DNA of 64,000 bases from Myxococcus stipitatus (lineage in GTDB: Bacteria; Myxococcota; Myxococcia; Myxococcales; Myxococcaceae). How positions within the stretch are numbered: position 1 is the first letter of the stretch; every line of letters begins with the position of its first letter. Positions 35,063-45,319 of the stretch are shown here, piece after piece. Location of the stretch: assembly GCF_037414475.1 (NCBI RefSeq), contig NZ_CP147913.1:496001-560000 (forward strand), read 5' to 3'. The notes below the pieces were generated by a model. That model was not told the DNA's origin, did not search any database, and worked only from the letters and a program-made list of their open reading frames with translations. The position numbers and the translations under genes were made by a program.

Positions 35063-35183
35063 GCTCACGCCAGCATGGTTCGGGATTTTCGTGCGTCAAC
35101 ATCCGCGACTCCCGATGACATGGGGACAGGAAGACTCCGCGCGACGCGCGTGAGCCGCTCCACACCGGGAGTGCCCCGAGGGC

Positions 35184-36020
35184 TCAGGCGCCGTTGACGA
35201 GTTGCACCTGGAGGTCCGTGCCCACGGCGAGCGTGGTGCCTCGGGGCAGCTCCACCCAGCTTCCCGGACGCTTCAAGTGACTGGCGACAACCACGGTGCG
35301 GCGGCGGCGGTGGGCGCCCACCGCGGGCTGCGTCTCGGGGGTGCTCGCCGTCACGCCGCACGGCTCACACTCCGTGCCCCCTTCCAGGCGCGAGTAATAC
35401 AGCGGCTCCTCGCCGAAGCGGCACGCCACCAGGATGAAGCCATTGGTGGCCACCAGGTTCAGCGTGGACGCGCGCGGGATGCCCGCCTCCATGGAGCGCT
35501 TGATGACCTCGCGAGCGGTGTCCGCCAGCAGACCGCCCGCGACACGCGCCTCCAGGCGAGGATCATCCGTGCGGCCCACGTCCCGCAGGTGGCGCAGGAA
35601 GACGGCGAACAAGACCTCGCTGTCGGTGCCGCCCCGCACCAGGCGCTGCAGGTGTTCTGGCAGCGACGCCATCAAGGGTGCTCGCAGCGCGTCGAAGCCA
35701 CTCACGCTGCCTTGGTGGGCGAACAACCAACGGCGCGCCCGGAAGGGCTGGGTGTTCTCCTCGAGCGAGAAGCCCACCGGGAGCCGGCTCGCGTGAAACA
35801 ACAGGGCTTCGGACTCATTGGGTGGAGCCAGCGACTCGAGCGAAGGGTCCGCTTCCGCACTGGAGAAACGCCTCAGGAGGACCTCATCCTGGGCATACGC
35901 CCCCACTCCCATCGCGTTGGCCCGAGGCTCTGTCTGCACGAGCACCTGCCCCGCGAGCCGGTGCAGCTCGCACTTCAGCAGATTCGGGTCCGACGTGAGG
36001 GCGGCAAGGACAACGGACAT
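35184..36020 (-). CDS. Class II glutamine amidotransferase-like protein with Ser at the nucleophile position
   Basis: A 278-residue protein of the YafJ/GATase-II type: SLEENTQPFRARRWLFAHQGSVSG (family 'ENTHPF....FAHNG') and GGTDSEVLFAVFL (family 'G.TDSE..F'). Members normally start Met-Cys, the Cys becoming the N-terminal catalytic nucleophile. Here the start is MSVVLAALTSDP, so residue 2 is Ser. The start is well supported by AAGGAG nine bases upstream and no other start is plausible. It may be a pseudo-enzyme, or use an N-terminal Ser as other Ntn hydrolases do. It stands alone, divergent from the dnaK-like gene. Confidence 0.82.
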   Translation of the reverse strand: MSVVLAALTSDPNLLKCELHRLAGQVLVQTEPRANAMGVGAYAQDEVLLRRFSSAEADPSLESLAPPNESEALLFHASRLPVGFSLEENTQPFRARRWLFAHQGSVSGFDALRAPLMASLPEHLQRLVRGGTDSEVLFAVFLRHLRDVGRTDDPRLEARVAGGLLADTAREVIKRSMEAGIPRASTLNLVATNGFILVACRFGEEPLYYSRLEGGTECEPCGVTASTPETQPAVGAHRRRRTVVVASHLKRPGSWVELPRGTTLAVGTDLQVQLVNGA

Positions 36021-36041
36021 GAGGGAGAACTCCTTTCCTCA

Positions 36042-36070
36042 TAGATAATGACGCCCCCTCCCCCCCTCAA
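36042..36070 (-). promoter_or_regulatory. Candidate promoter of the amidotransferase-like gene
   Basis: On the minus strand TTGAGG (36070-36065) and TATCTA (36047-36042) are 17 bp apart. This would start transcription near 36035, leaving a short leader that contains the AAGGAG ribosome site. The -35 is moderate and the -10 fair. Confidence 0.4.
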
Positions 36071-36139
36071 GCCAGCACCCCCGGCGGGTCAACTCATCGC
36101 TAAGTGCCTGAAATAGCTAGGCTTTACATTGCACGAACA

Positions 36140-36168
36140 TTGACACGTCCGGCGGAGGCTCCTAACCT
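36140..36168 (+). promoter_or_regulatory. Sigma-70-type promoter of the dnaK-like operon
   Basis: A perfect -35 TTGACA (36140-36145) is followed after 17 bp by TAACCT (36163-36168). Transcription would begin near 36175, about 44 nt before the ATG at 36219. No CIRCE-type inverted repeat was noticed, so control by HrcA is not indicated. Confidence 0.55.
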
Positions 36169-36218
36169 CCGGGCGCTTCACCGACGGCCTCGGGCTCGAG
36201 CCCTTCACCGGAGATGGA

Positions 36219-37826
36219 ATGTCGGACGACATCGCAATCGGCATCGACCTTGGCACGTCGTACTCGTGCGTGTCGGTGGTCCAGGACGGCCAGCCCCTGG
36301 TCATCCCCAATGAGTGGGGCGAGACGACGCATGCGTCCTGCGTGTCCTTCCTCGAGGACGGCTCGGTGCTGGTGGGCAACGCGGCCAAGAAGAACATCAT
36401 CACCAGCCCCGAGATGACGGTGTACTCCGCCAAGCGTCTCATCGGGCGCTACTACTTCTCCGACGAGGTGAAGAAGGCGCAGGCGGTGATGCCGTATCGG
36501 ATTGTCGAGGGCGACAACAACTCGGTGCGCATCGGGGTTCGGGAGCGGACGTATTCGTTGCCGGAGATCTCCGCGCTGGTGCTCAAGGAGATGAAGGCGG
36601 TCGCCGAGACGTACCTGGGCCGCGAGGTGACCAAGGCCGTGGTCACCGTGCCCGCGTACTTCAATGACAATCAGCGGCAGGCCACGAAGGACGCGGGCCG
36701 TATCGCGGGGCTGGAGGTGCTTCGCATCCTCAACGAGCCGACGGCCGCGGCGCTGGCGTACGGTTTCGGACGGGACGTCAATCAGCGGGTCGTCGTGTAT
36801 GACCTGGGCGGCGGCACGTTCGACGTGTCCATCCTGGAGATTGGCAAGGACGTCTTCGAGGTGCTCGCGACCGCGGGCGACACGTACCTGGGCGGCGACG
36901 ACTTCGACGACCGCATCATGACGTACCTGGCGGACGACTTCCTGAACAAGACGCGGCTGGATTTGCGGCAGAACAAGTTCTGTCTCCAGATGCTGAAGGA
37001 GGCCGCGGAGAAGGCGAAGATCGACGTGGGGCAGACGGGCCACGCGGAGATTCTCTGCGCGGGCATCTGCCAGGACGCGCAGGGCAACGTGATGGACCTG
37101 CGCAACACGCTCAATCAGGACCAGTTCAACCGGATGGTGATGGACCTGGTGCAGCGCACGTTCAAGGTCTGCGACGAGGCGCTTCAGAGCGCGCGGCTGA
37201 CGGCGGCGGACATCGACGCGGTCATCCTGGTGGGAGGCCCCACGCGGCTGCCCATCATCCGCAACTCGGTGAAGCACTACTTCCAGAAGGCGCCGCTGGA
37301 GGGCATCAATCCGGACCAGGTCGTGGCCATGGGCGCGGCGCTCCAGTCACATGCGCTCCTGGACAGCAAGACGGAGACGTTCCTGGTGGACGTCACGCCG
37401 CTGACGCTGCGCATCGGCACGGTGGGTGGGTACACCGAGAAGATCATCGACAAGAACACGCCGGTGCCCATCGACCGCTCGAAGGCGTTCACCACCAGCC
37501 GCGATGGCCAGGAGAAGGTGAAGATTCGCGTGTATCAGGGCGAGTCCAACCGGGCCGATGAGTGCGAGATGCTCGGCGAGTTCGAGTTCGCTGGGTTTCG
37601 CATCGGGTATCGCGGCGAGGTGAAGATTGAAGTCACCTTTGAAATCAACACCGATGGTCTGGTGAACGTCTCCGCGTGTGACACGGAGACGGGACAGAAG
37701 ACGTCCACGACCATCACGTTGTCATCGGGCATGTCCGAGGCCGACATCCAGAAGTCCATCCAGGCGAACCGGAGCACCCGTCTCGCCGGGCACCACAACA
37801 CCGACCTGCCCGCCGTGGCCCAGTAG
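36219..37826 (+). CDS. Short Hsp70/DnaK-like chaperone
   Basis: A 535-residue Hsp70. The ATPase domain is complete: IGIDLGTSYSCV (phosphate 1), VVTVPAYFNDNQRQATKDAG, ILNEPTAAALAYG, VYDLGGGTFDVSILE (phosphate 2) and ILVGGPTRLPIIR (adenosine). A beta-type substrate-binding domain follows (~385-505). It then ends quickly in a ~30-residue tail, so the helical lid of full DnaK (about 638 residues) is missing. The next gene, ten bases on, encodes a J-domain protein, a probable dedicated partner. Myxobacteria have several specialised DnaK paralogues, some acting in motility and polysaccharide control; I cannot say which this is. Confidence 0.88.
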   Translation: MSDDIAIGIDLGTSYSCVSVVQDGQPLVIPNEWGETTHASCVSFLEDGSVLVGNAAKKNIITSPEMTVYSAKRLIGRYYFSDEVKKAQAVMPYRIVEGDNNSVRIGVRERTYSLPEISALVLKEMKAVAETYLGREVTKAVVTVPAYFNDNQRQATKDAGRIAGLEVLRILNEPTAAALAYGFGRDVNQRVVVYDLGGGTFDVSILEIGKDVFEVLATAGDTYLGGDDFDDRIMTYLADDFLNKTRLDLRQNKFCLQMLKEAAEKAKIDVGQTGHAEILCAGICQDAQGNVMDLRNTLNQDQFNRMVMDLVQRTFKVCDEALQSARLTAADIDAVILVGGPTRLPIIRNSVKHYFQKAPLEGINPDQVVAMGAALQSHALLDSKTETFLVDVTPLTLRIGTVGGYTEKIIDKNTPVPIDRSKAFTTSRDGQEKVKIRVYQGESNRADECEMLGEFEFAGFRIGYRGEVKIEVTFEINTDGLVNVSACDTETGQKTSTTITLSSGMSEADIQKSIQANRSTRLAGHHNTDLPAVAQ

Positions 37827-37835
37827 ACGACCGCG

Positions 37836-40052
37836 ATGTCCGAGCCAACCGATCCCAGCTCCGGCAAGCCGCCGGGAAGCCCGCCCGGGACACCGGCGGC
37901 TCCCGCGCGCCCCGCCATTCCACGGATGACGGCCGCCACGCCAGGCCCCGTGTCGCCCCCGAGCGCTCCGGCGGCGAAGCCCGCGCCCGCCACGCCGCCA
38001 GGAGCCAGGCCTCCCGGTGTCGCCGCGCCCGCCGTGCCCCAGTCGCAGCGGCCCACCGTGTCGATTCCCACCGTCTCCGCGCCCGTGCCGCAGCCGGTGA
38101 GCGGCGCGGTGATGCCCGCCGCGAGCGCCTCGACGCCCGCGGGTGCGAGGCCCACGGTGGCCGCGATGCCCGCGGTGGGAGCACCCGCCGCCGCGCGTCC
38201 TGCTTCGCAGCAACCCTCGGCCGCGCACGCGGGGGTTCCGCCTCCGCCGCCGAGGAGCCACATGCCTCCGGGCGCCTCGCCCGTGAGCCCCCCGCCGGGG
38301 GCAGGCTCCCTCGGTGGAGCGTCAGCACCAGCGAACATCCCGGGTGCGAGCCGAGCGGGGAGCCCCCCGACGCCCGCGCCTGTCGCGCCACGTGGGGTCC
38401 AGCCGGGTGTCGCGTCGCCGTCCGCCGCGACAGCCACGGGTCCCTCGCCGCGCGTTGCTGGCACGACGCTGGGAACCCCCGCCACCGCGAGTGCGTCAGG
38501 CGCTGTGCCGCCCGTCTCGAGCCCCGCGCCCCGAGCTCCCGGCCCCACGCCTCCGGCTGTTGGCTCCGCGCCCCGCGTACCTGTTGCAGGTCCCACGCCG
38601 CATCCCGGAGCCACCGCACCCGGCGCCAGCCCTGCGCCTCCGTCTGTGGCCTCCGCGCCCCGGGCTCCTGCCGTTGGCGTCACGCCACCTCCCGTCGCCT
38701 CCGCGCCCGTCACTGGAGCCACGCATCCGTCGGTGGCCTCCGTGCCCCGTTCGCCCGTCGCCGGTGCCACGCCTCCATCGGTTGCATCCACGCCCCGCGC
38801 ACCTGCCGCCGGTGCCACGCCTCCTCCAGTCGCCTCCGCCCCCGTCACCGGCACCGTGCCGCCGTCGATTGCCGCGGCGCCTCGCGTACCTGTCGCAGGT
38901 CCCACGCCTCCGCCGGTTGCCGCTGCACAAGGCACACCCGCGGCCCGAGGTGCCCCCGTTGGAAGCGGGCCCCTGACGCCCCCCACCGTCGCTCCCGGAA
39001 TCGCGCCGGTTCCGGCGGTCCGTCCGGCGGCACAGGCCGTCCCCGCCGTCGCCCCGATGGTGCCTGCCATCGCGCCCGCGGTGCCCTCGATTCATCCGCA
39101 GGCCGCGGCGCCTCGCCCGGCAGTCCCTGGCGTTCCCGCCGCGCCCGCGACGCCACCGCGCCCCCCACCGACGCTCGCCGTCGGGCAGGTCGCGCCGCCG
39201 CCTCCTCCAGCCTCGCAGCCCCAGCATCGCCCGGGCGCCCGGCCCACCATGTCGCTGCCGGCGCTCGCGCCCGCTTCGCTGCCCCCTCGGCCTCCCACGG
39301 CGGGGACGGCGCCCTCGGTGGCGCCCGCGGCCTCCACGCCGCGAGTCTCCTCCGTCAGTCCCGTGGTCCCCCCCATCGCGCCAGCCATTCCCTCGGTCGC
39401 GCCGCTGACGCCGCCTCCGCCCCCCGCGAGCGCGCTGTCGACTCCGCCCCCGCCGCCGGGCTCGACGGACAAGGGTCCGGGACTCGACGCGAATCAGCTC
39501 GCGGACCTCCAGTCGCGCTGCGCGAAGCTGGACCAACTGGACTACTTCGAGGTGCTCCTGCTGGAGCGCACAGCCGCGCCCGCGGACATCAAGAAGGCGT
39601 TCTACCGGGAGAGCCGCACCTACCACCCGGACCGCTTCTTCCACATCACGGACAAGCTGCTCAAGGAACAGGTCCACGAACTCTACAAGCGCGTCACCGA
39701 GGCCTACTACGTCCTGCGCGACGACACGAAGCGCAAGAAGTACCTGGCCGACGTGTCCGGCCCCGAGCGCGCACAGAAGCTGCGCTTCACCGAGGCCTCC
39801 GAGGCGGAGACCAAGGCCGCCGCGAAGAAGGAGCAAGAGGAGCAGATCGGCACCCACCCCAAGGGCCGCCAGTTCTACCAGCAGGCCCAGAAGGACATCG
39901 AGGCCAACAACTGGTCCGCCGCCGAGCGGAACCTCAAGATGGCCCTCACCTACGAGCCCGCCAACGCGCGCTACAAGGAGAACCTCGTCGAGGCCCAGAA
40001 GCGTCTCCAGGAAGAGGCCAAGGCCAAGGGCGATTCGTTCAAGATTCGCTGA
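37836..40052 (+). CDS. Pro/Ala-rich J-domain (DnaJ-like) protein with TPR-like end
   Basis: A 738-residue protein. Residues 1 to ~555 are low-complexity Pro/Ala/Ser/Thr/Val with many PPSVAS.PRAP-type units. A J domain follows (~565-635): DYFEVLLLERTAAPADIKKAF, then YHPDRFF with the HPD triad needed to stimulate Hsp70. The last ~75 residues (FYQQAQKDIEANNWSAAERNLKMALTYEPANARYKENL) look like a TPR pair. It follows the Hsp70 gene by ten bases and is surely its partner. The absence of the Gly/Phe and zinc-finger parts makes it a class III J protein. The long flexible arm could reach or cluster clients. Confidence 0.88.
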   Translation: MSEPTDPSSGKPPGSPPGTPAAPARPAIPRMTAATPGPVSPPSAPAAKPAPATPPGARPPGVAAPAVPQSQRPTVSIPTVSAPVPQPVSGAVMPAASASTPAGARPTVAAMPAVGAPAAARPASQQPSAAHAGVPPPPPRSHMPPGASPVSPPPGAGSLGGASAPANIPGASRAGSPPTPAPVAPRGVQPGVASPSAATATGPSPRVAGTTLGTPATASASGAVPPVSSPAPRAPGPTPPAVGSAPRVPVAGPTPHPGATAPGASPAPPSVASAPRAPAVGVTPPPVASAPVTGATHPSVASVPRSPVAGATPPSVASTPRAPAAGATPPPVASAPVTGTVPPSIAAAPRVPVAGPTPPPVAAAQGTPAARGAPVGSGPLTPPTVAPGIAPVPAVRPAAQAVPAVAPMVPAIAPAVPSIHPQAAAPRPAVPGVPAAPATPPRPPPTLAVGQVAPPPPPASQPQHRPGARPTMSLPALAPASLPPRPPTAGTAPSVAPAASTPRVSSVSPVVPPIAPAIPSVAPLTPPPPPASALSTPPPPPGSTDKGPGLDANQLADLQSRCAKLDQLDYFEVLLLERTAAPADIKKAFYRESRTYHPDRFFHITDKLLKEQVHELYKRVTEAYYVLRDDTKRKKYLADVSGPERAQKLRFTEASEAETKAAAKKEQEEQIGTHPKGRQFYQQAQKDIEANNWSAAERNLKMALTYEPANARYKENLVEAQKRLQEEAKAKGDSFKIR
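38590..38935 (+). repeat. Degenerate Pro-rich repeat block in the J-protein gene
   Basis: Codons here encode repeated units of roughly 13-16 residues, such as GATPPSVASTPRAPAA and GATPPPVASAPVT. The DNA repeats are imperfect. They sit inside the larger low-complexity stretch 37836-39470. Confidence 0.6.
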
Positions 40053-40079
40053 CGCCGCCCGAAGACGCCGGACAACCCC

Positions 40080-40847
40080 ATGGTCATCGACCTCATCATC
40101 CTGGGCATGGTGCTGTTCTTCGGCCTCATCGGCGCCTTCACCGGGGCCTCGCGCCAGGTGGCCAACTGGGTGGGCCTCGCGCTGGGCTTCTTCGCCTCAC
40201 GCAAACTGGGCCCGCTCGTCGCGCCGCACATGGCGGAGGCTCTCGACGGGCCCCTGATCCTGGGCCTCATCGCGGGCACGGGGCTGCTCTTCGTCGGCGT
40301 GTGGCTGTCGGTCCGCATCGTGCTGGGCTCGCTCCTGCAGCGCTTCCTCGCCACCGGGAAGGACAACGAGGACCGGGGCCTGGACCGCTTCCTGGGCTTC
40401 GTGCTCGGCGCGGGGAAGACGGCCGCCTTCGCGTGGCTCGCCCTCAGCGCGCTCGCCTTCTTCGAGCAACACGTCATCGTCGCCGGGCGCCGGCTGGGCG
40501 TCTCTCCCAAGGACTCGCTGGCCGCCCAGGCCGCGCACCGCTTCAACCTCTTCGAGATGACCCAGTTCGCCCCCATGGACGACATGGTCCAGGTGGCCCA
40601 GGCGGCGGGGGACCCGGAGCGCGCGGCGCAGCTCAAGAACGACCCCGCCTACAAGGCCCTGCGCAAGGACCCTCGCTTCCAGCGGCTGCTCCAGGACGAG
40701 AAGGTGAAGCAGGCGGTCGCCCGGGGCGACACCGCCGCGCTCCTGCGCAACGACCTGGTCCTCCAACTCATCCAGGACCCGGACGTGGCCGCGCGCCTGG
40801 GAGCGGCAGCCCGCGCCTCCAAGCGTCACGACGACGTCACACGTTGA
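40080..40847 (+). CDS. CvpA-family membrane protein with extra cytoplasmic domain
   Basis: A 255-residue protein whose first ~145 residues have four hydrophobic helices in the CvpA pattern (LIILGMVLFFGLIGAFTGASRQVANW, then GLDRFLGFVLGAGKTAAFAW). The remaining ~100 residues are soluble and helical, with ALRKDPRFQRLLQDEKVKQAVARGD. CvpA proteins are linked to envelope stress and colicin V production; the exact activity is unknown. It lies 28 bp after the J-protein gene and probably shares its transcript. Its 3' end overlaps the convergent clpX-like gene by eleven bases. Confidence 0.8.
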   Translation: MVIDLIILGMVLFFGLIGAFTGASRQVANWVGLALGFFASRKLGPLVAPHMAEALDGPLILGLIAGTGLLFVGVWLSVRIVLGSLLQRFLATGKDNEDRGLDRFLGFVLGAGKTAAFAWLALSALAFFEQHVIVAGRRLGVSPKDSLAAQAAHRFNLFEMTQFAPMDDMVQVAQAAGDPERAAQLKNDPAYKALRKDPRFQRLLQDEKVKQAVARGDTAALLRNDLVLQLIQDPDVAARLGAAARASKRHDDVTR

Positions 40848-41907
40848 GCTGCACGGCATCCAGCCCCTTCAGCCGCGTGCGCACGTAGTCCGGGTCCACG
40901 CGCAGCTGCCGCCGCCGGTGCTCGGGGGCCTCGAACATGACATCCGCCATGACGTGCTCCAGGATGGAGCGCAGCCCGCGAGCCCCCAGCCCGCGAGACA
41001 CCGAGTAGCGCACCACCTCGCGGAGGGCCGCGTCATCGAAGTCCAGTTCCAGGTCATCCATGGCCAAGAGCTCATGAAACTCCCGGACGATGGAGTCCGG
41101 CGGCTCCGTGAGGACGCGCAACAGCTCCGTCTCGCCCAACAGCTCCAACTGCACCACCACCGGCAGCCGCCCGAGGAACTCCGCGAGCATGCCGAACTCC
41201 ACCAACTGCCGCGTGCTGATGCGCCGCCGCGTCCTCCGCGCCGCGTCCTCCGCGCCGAAGCCCAGCGGCCGACCGGACTCGTCGCCCGCGTCGTGCAAGT
41301 CGCTGAAGGTCCCCGCGCAGATGAAGAGGATGTCGCGCGTGTCCACCTGCACGAAGTCGCTCTTGTTCCACGCCTGCGTGACGTTGAGCGGGACGTACAC
41401 CTCGCGCCCCTCCAGGAGCTTGAGGAGGGCCTGCTGGACGCCCTCTCCGCCGATGTCCCGGCTGCCCGCACCGTTGCGGGCCCCCTGCGAGCGGCGGGCA
41501 ATCTTGTCCACCTCGTCCACGAAGATGATGCCCCGCTGCGTGTCCTCGACGGAGTGGTTCGCCTTGAGCAGGAGGTCGGAGATCATCACCTCCACGTCCT
41601 TCCCGTAGTAGCCGGCCTCCGTGTACTCGGTGGCGTCCACCGTGGTGAACGGCACATGGAGGATGTCCGCCAGGTTGCGGGCGATGTGGGTCTTGCCGCT
41701 CCCGGTGGGGCCGATGAGCAGGATGTTGGATTTCTTGATGAGCGACTGCCGCCGCACCCGGCGGGCCTGGACCCGCTTGAGGTGATTGTGGGCGGCGATG
41801 GCCACGGCGCGCTTCGCGGCGTCCTGGCCGATGACGTAGCGGTCCAGCCGCTCGTAGATCTCCCGAGGGGTCAGCGGCGCTTCTTCCCTGCGTGCGGACG
41901 GCTCCAT
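40837..41907 (-). CDS. ClpX-like AAA+ unfoldase without the zinc-binding domain
   Basis: A 356-residue AAA+ protein closest to ClpX: Walker A GPTGSGKTHIAR (~66-77), TEAGYYGKDVEVMISDLL, Walker B GIIFVDEVDKIARRSQ, and SGEGVQQALLKLLEG-like GGEGVQQALLKLLEG. The pore loop reads GYYG instead of GYVG, and the ClpP-contact loop reads LGFG instead of IGFG, so ClpP docking is still possible. The N-terminal Cys4 zinc domain of true ClpX is absent, as is the RKH loop. ATG at 41907 is preceded by AGGGAAGGG. It is likely a specialised paralogue with different substrates; housekeeping clpX should lie elsewhere. Confidence 0.85.
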   Translation of the reverse strand: MEPSARREEAPLTPREIYERLDRYVIGQDAAKRAVAIAAHNHLKRVQARRVRRQSLIKKSNILLIGPTGSGKTHIARNLADILHVPFTTVDATEYTEAGYYGKDVEVMISDLLLKANHSVEDTQRGIIFVDEVDKIARRSQGARNGAGSRDIGGEGVQQALLKLLEGREVYVPLNVTQAWNKSDFVQVDTRDILFICAGTFSDLHDAGDESGRPLGFGAEDAARRTRRRISTRQLVEFGMLAEFLGRLPVVVQLELLGETELLRVLTEPPDSIVREFHELLAMDDLELDFDDAALREVVRYSVSRGLGARGLRSILEHVMADVMFEAPEHRRRQLRVDPDYVRTRLKGLDAVQLNV

Positions 41908-42042
41908 GTACCCTTCCCTTCTCACCACGCGGCCTCCCGAACCTTCGTGGAAAGGGTAGGAATCAGATGGAAGGTCCGCCCGTCAGGACAGGGGCCCAGG
42001 GAAGCCGCCTGCCCGCCCGCTCGCTCCCTTTTCAGGCTGCTG

Positions 42043-42069
42043 TTGAATGATGGGGGGCTTTCCTATAGT
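42043..42069 (+). promoter_or_regulatory. Weak candidate promoter of speA
   Basis: TTGAAT (42043-42048) and TATAGT (42064-42069) resemble -35 and -10 boxes, but the spacing is only 15 bp. The -10 is good and transcription would begin near 42076, about 64 nt before the ATG. Confidence 0.3.
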
Positions 42070-42139
42070 TCCCGCGCCCTTCGAGTGTTGACTGAAGTCC
42101 ACCCTTACGACGTTCCTCCCTGGGAGCCTCGAACCGACG

Positions 42140-44149
<2,010 letters not shown>

Positions 44150-44189
44150 GTCCCTCGACGCGAAGCACGTCAGCGGTCCACCCCGCCCT

Positions 44190-44234
44190 CCGCCGCACCG
44201 ACTGACTCGGGTGCGCCGGGGGGCGCGGTGTTTT
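44190..44234 (+). terminator. Terminator-like hairpin after speA
   Basis: CCGCCGCACC (44190-44199) pairs with GGTGCGCCGG (44210-44219), ten pairs with one mismatch, and TTTT follows at 44231-44234. The T-run is separated from the stem by a G-rich stretch, so efficiency is uncertain. Confidence 0.45.
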
Positions 44235-44761
44235 CAGTAGCTGGCGATGGCGGTCTCCCCCGCGCCGAAGGGGGTGGCCGCGTCCGCGAAGGCCACGTCT
44301 GCGGCGCGGGCGCGCAGGCGGTGGAGGGCTGACTTCTGCACCTCGGCCCGGGCGATGAGAATCTCGAAGTCGAAGGCGGACAGGCGCAAGTCCTGGAGCT
44401 GGAGCCGCGCCAGCGTGCTCCACAGGGAGATGCGGCCCTCGGTCGCGGAGCACAGGGCCTCCAGCTCCACCAGGCGGCTCAGCGGGGAGTAGCGCACCCA
44501 GGAGCCGTTGAGCTTCAGGCGCCCCACCTTCTCCAGGGCCCAGGCGACACGGGACTTGAGGACATCCCCGCGCACCACCAGCACCCGCATCACGGCCTCG
44601 AGCGTGTGCTGGTCCTCCCGCAGCTCCGGGATGAGCCCGGCGAGGAAGTGGCCCACGGGGTTGCTGTGATTCTCCACCTCGGTCCTGCGAGCCAGCTCGA
44701 TGCCGGCCACGGAGGCTGCGTGGTGGTCACTGAGGTAGATGCCCAACCGCTTCGCGTCCAT
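44234..44761 (-). CDS. Helical protein of unknown function (ferritin-like fold suspected)
   Basis: A 175-residue, all-helical protein with no signal or membrane segment: MDAKRLGIYLSDHHAASVAGIELARR at the start, then ELREDQHTLEAVMRVL, RLKLNGSWVRYSPLSRLVELEALC, and FDFEILIARAEVQKSALHRLRAR near the end. Spaced His/Glu/Asp in the first helices suggest a four-helix bundle, but no clear di-iron ligand set can be fixed. The ATG at 44761 has GGGAGGGG just upstream; the earlier start is less likely. I do not recognise a characterised function. Confidence 0.7.
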   Translation of the reverse strand: MDAKRLGIYLSDHHAASVAGIELARRTEVENHSNPVGHFLAGLIPELREDQHTLEAVMRVLVVRGDVLKSRVAWALEKVGRLKLNGSWVRYSPLSRLVELEALCSATEGRISLWSTLARLQLQDLRLSAFDFEILIARAEVQKSALHRLRARAADVAFADAATPFGAGETAIASY

Positions 44762-44855
44762 GCCACCCCTCCCGTGTCGGGAAAGGCTCTGCATGCAGGA
44801 GCCCCCTGGCAGCGACGGCCAGGAGGCCCCCTCGCATGGCGGACGAGCGGGCGGC

Positions 44856-45290
44856 TCAGTCCGGGTAGCTGAACGTCATGGGCAGCTTCACGTCCGGGTG
44901 AAGGCTGCGCGCCACCGGACACTCGCGGCCCACCGGTTCCAGGCGGGCGCGGTGCTCGGCGGAGAGGCCCGCGGGCATCTGGATGTCGAGCACGAGCTCG
45001 CCGATGCGGCGCGGGGGCGGCGTCATGCGCTTCTCGACGCGGGCGCGAATCTCACCCAGGGAGATGCCCTCGCGCGAGGCGAACAGGTGCATGGTCGTCA
45101 CGGCGCAGGACATCAGCGCCGCGGCCACCAGGTCCGTGGGCGAGAAGCTGCCGCCGGTGCCGCCGTTGTCACGAGGGGCCTCCGTCGCGAAGCTCGAGCC
45201 GGAGGGCCCGTGGGAGAGCTGCGTCTTGAACTGGGGGTGGCTGACCAAGGTCATCACCACGCCCGTGGCGGGGGGCTGTTGCTGGCTCAT
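44856..45290 (-). CDS. OsmC/Ohr-family hydroperoxide-resistance protein
   Basis: A 144-residue OsmC-fold protein. GGSFSPTDLVAAALMSCAVTTM carries the first redox Cys (~residue 62) and RECPVARSLHPDVKL the second (~126). These pairs reduce organic peroxides. It sits 29 bp after the deoxyhypusine-synthase-like gene and in the same orientation, so they may be cotranscribed. GAGGTTCGAC precedes the ATG at 45290. Which subfamily (OsmC, Ohr or YhfA-type) is not certain. Confidence 0.88.
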   Translation of the reverse strand: MSQQQPPATGVVMTLVSHPQFKTQLSHGPSGSSFATEAPRDNGGTGGSFSPTDLVAAALMSCAVTTMHLFASREGISLGEIRARVEKRMTPPPRRIGELVLDIQMPAGLSAEHRARLEPVGRECPVARSLHPDVKLPMTFSYPD

Positions 45291-45319
45291 GTCGAACCTC
45301 CTCGGGGCTGTGTGAGGGT

